A DNA stretch of 64,000 nt, from positions 372,001-436,000 of the forward strand of contig NZ_KE384137.1 of the NCBI RefSeq assembly GCF_000424145.1, written 5' to 3'. The first letter of the stretch is position 1. Every line of letters starts with the position of its first letter. The translations under genes and the position numbers were made by a program. Of the stretch, positions 62,685 through 64,000 are shown piece after piece. This DNA comes from Butyrivibrio sp. AC2005 (GTDB lineage Bacteria > Bacillota > Clostridia > Lachnospirales > Lachnospiraceae). The notes under the pieces were generated by a model. That model ran no database searches. It saw only the letters and a list, made by a program, of their open reading frames with translations, and had not been told where the DNA came from.

Positions 62685-63490
62685 TACTCTCCTCCACCGC
62701 CATCACCGGAACCATTCTCAGCTTCGTATGCAGCTCTGTTAGCAGGTGACAGGAACGATTTAAGCTTCTCCTCAGTAACTCTGGGGTTCTCCCCGGCCTG
62801 AATTGAAAGCAGTCCCTCAATAATAATACTCTTCATAGTGTACTCTGCATTATCCCTTGCCTTAAGCTTATTCTCAGCGGGATAGCAGAACCAGTTAGCA
62901 AGAACCGAACCATAGAACGTAGTGATCAGGGCAACGGCCATGGACGGTCCGATTGAAGACGGATCTGACATGTTCTGTAGCATAAGAACCAGTCCAAGCA
63001 GTGTTCCGATCATTCCCCAGGAAGGTCCCATACCTGCAACATCTGCAAAGAAGGTATAGTTCTCTTTATGTCTCTCGGACATAGCATCAATCTCAGCCTC
63101 TAAAATAGCTTTAACAAGTTCGGGCTCAGTACCGTCCACTATAAGTCCGACGCCCTTCTTCATGAAAGCATCCTCGATATTGCTGGCCGCTTCTTCAAGT
63201 GCCAGGAGTCCTTCTTTACGGGCTGTGTTGGAAAGGTCAATAATCTGCTTGATAACAGCCTTGGTATCATCAGCCGGCATCTTAAAAATGAGTGTGTAGG
63301 ATTTAAGTCCGCTGATGAAGCTTGGCATGGTCCTGGACGCCAGCACGGCCATGAACGCTCCACCGAATGTAATCATCGCAGAAGGCGCGTCCACGAAGTA
63401 TTTAACACCGGTGATACCGGCACCAAATACGATACTAAGAATCATGAAAATGAAACAAAGTACAACACCAAGTAATGACGCTATATCCAC
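62684..63490 (-). CDS. motA: Flagellar motor stator protein MotA
   Basis: 268 residues with four membrane helices and the conserved cytoplasmic region ('AGMGPSWGMIGTLLGLVLML', 'PSMAVALITTFYGSVLANW'). It is the torque-generating partner of MotB. The start is GTG with GGGGGAAA ahead. The C-terminus is Gly/Glu-rich and differs from Bacillus MotA. Confidence 0.96.
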   Translation of the reverse strand: MDIASLLGVVLCFIFMILSIVFGAGITGVKYFVDAPSAMITFGGAFMAVLASRTMPSFISGLKSYTLIFKMPADDTKAVIKQIIDLSNTARKEGLLALEEAASNIEDAFMKKGVGLIVDGTEPELVKAILEAEIDAMSERHKENYTFFADVAGMGPSWGMIGTLLGLVLMLQNMSDPSSIGPSMAVALITTFYGSVLANWFCYPAENKLKARDNAEYTMKSIIIEGLLSIQAGENPRVTEEKLKSFLSPANRAAYEAENGSGDGGGGE

Positions 63491-63541
63491 TTAGTTTTCC
63501 CCCTTCATCAAAAAATCAAAATGCCATATAGAATCAAGTGC

Positions 63542-63799
63542 CTACTTATATCCGATATTATGAACAGCATCCTGAACTCTGCTCTTAATAACGCTCTCAC
63601 TTGTAGACACTAATGGTCCGCCCGTCTGCAGATCCCATCTCTCATTGCATCTCTTCATGACCTCAGGAAGTGACTCCTGCACTATAAACTTGCGCCCGTT
63701 CGCCATGATAACAACCGTATCGGGAGTGGACTCTACTGTCTCTATAAGATTCTCATTGACCAGAATCATCCGGCCATCCATTCTGGTGATTTCTATCAC
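63542..63799 (-). CDS. flbD: FlbD-family flagellar protein
   Basis: 85 residues. The family core 'MIEITRMDGRMILVNENLIETVESTPDTV' is clear. Small FlbD proteins (swrD in Bacillus) raise flagellar torque; the mechanism is unknown. The start is a GTG at 63799 with GGGGGATG ahead. It precedes motA by 51 bases and is the first gene of the fla/che unit visible here. Confidence 0.92.
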   Translation of the reverse strand: MIEITRMDGRMILVNENLIETVESTPDTVVIMANGRKFIVQESLPEVMKRCNERWDLQTGGPLVSTSESVIKSRVQDAVHNIGYK

Positions 63800-63937
63800 G
63801 ATTCATCCCCCGACATTTTTGTTGTTGAAATAAAATTGCAATACTAAGATGCCTGTTTTAACAAAAATTACACTACCCTAGCTTATTAAGACAATTTTAT
63901 CATGGTTTTTCATTATTTTGATGCACAAAATTCCGCA

Positions 63938-63966
63938 AAAATATTGAGGTTGTATTTTTATTTCAA
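63938..63966 (-). promoter_or_regulatory. Putative promoter upstream of flbD
   Basis: Minus-strand TTGAAA (63966-63961), a 17-base spacer and TATTTT (63943-63938) lie about 140 bases before flbD. The region is AT-rich, so this is tentative; read-through from upstream flagellar genes outside the window is equally possible. No sigma-28 consensus is visible. Confidence 0.3.
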
Positions 63967-64000
63967 TAATTTAGAATAATTTTGAAATAATTTTACATGC

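Noticed and set aside
1..64000. Insertion sequences, prophage or other mobile elements
   Set aside because: No transposase, integrase or phage genes and no tRNA or rRNA genes are seen; only small intergenic repeats.

Overview
This is an essentially all-coding stretch of a Firmicutes (Clostridia) chromosome, most likely from the family Lachnospiraceae. Butyrivibrio/Pseudobutyrivibrio is the best guess, because the window combines a Firmicutes fla/che operon running into rpsB-tsf, an Ech-type ferredoxin-dependent [NiFe] hydrogenase, OhrR, MecA, DUF6115 and DUF6765 proteins, and the CCCCTCAT-type intergenic repeats common in that family. The species is inferred; no 16S gene is present. Almost every gene lies on the minus strand, the one large exception being the 1422-residue activase-like gene at 6976-11244. 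I see no transposase, integrase, CRISPR array, tRNA or rRNA. Layout, left to right: 1-14029 holds a truncated rRNA methyltransferase gene and a DtxR/MntR regulator, RNase Y, recX-recA with a clear SOS promoter, a sigma-70-like protein lacking DNA-binding regions, a rhomboid-like membrane protein with a zinc ribbon, the giant 2-hydroxyacyl-CoA-dehydratase-activase fusion, and a small cluster of DUF308, DUF6765 and membrane proteins. 14171-24006 holds an FtsX-type permease with a long coiled coil plus a GAF-ABC ATPase, then metA, ligA, a pseudouridine synthase and mecA. 24125-34341 is one transcription unit, read right to left: echA-B-C-D-E-F then hypF-C-D-E. It encodes a membrane-bound proton-translocating [NiFe] hydrogenase and the enzymes that build its Fe(CN)2CO ligands. 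Nickel insertion genes hypA/hypB are not in the window. 34484-38856 holds ohrR, minCDE and rpsB-tsf. 39081-63799 is the fla/che operon in nearly the Bacillus subtilis order: flbD, motA, motB, fliL, fliM, fliY, fliO, fliP, fliQ, fliR, flhB, flhA, flhF, flhG, a PilZ protein, cheB, cheA, cheW, cheC, cheD, an unknown membrane protein, fliA and fapA. It is followed by three surface or cytoplasmic-membrane genes and then rpsB-tsf. cheY is absent from its usual place between fliY and fliO. The genes give the cell a flagellum with c-di-GMP (PilZ) input and CheC/CheD/FliY-type adaptation, placed probably at a pole by FlhF/FlhG, with division placement by MinCDE and H2-linked energy conservation by Ech. 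The most interesting non-coding signals are a family of four intergenic hairpin repeats whose stems differ in sequence yet keep pairing (one appears to supply a gene's Shine-Dalgarno), a 24-bp iteron array with palindromic cores at 41889-41990, a 66-nt fold at 695-760, and two SOS boxes on the recA promoter.
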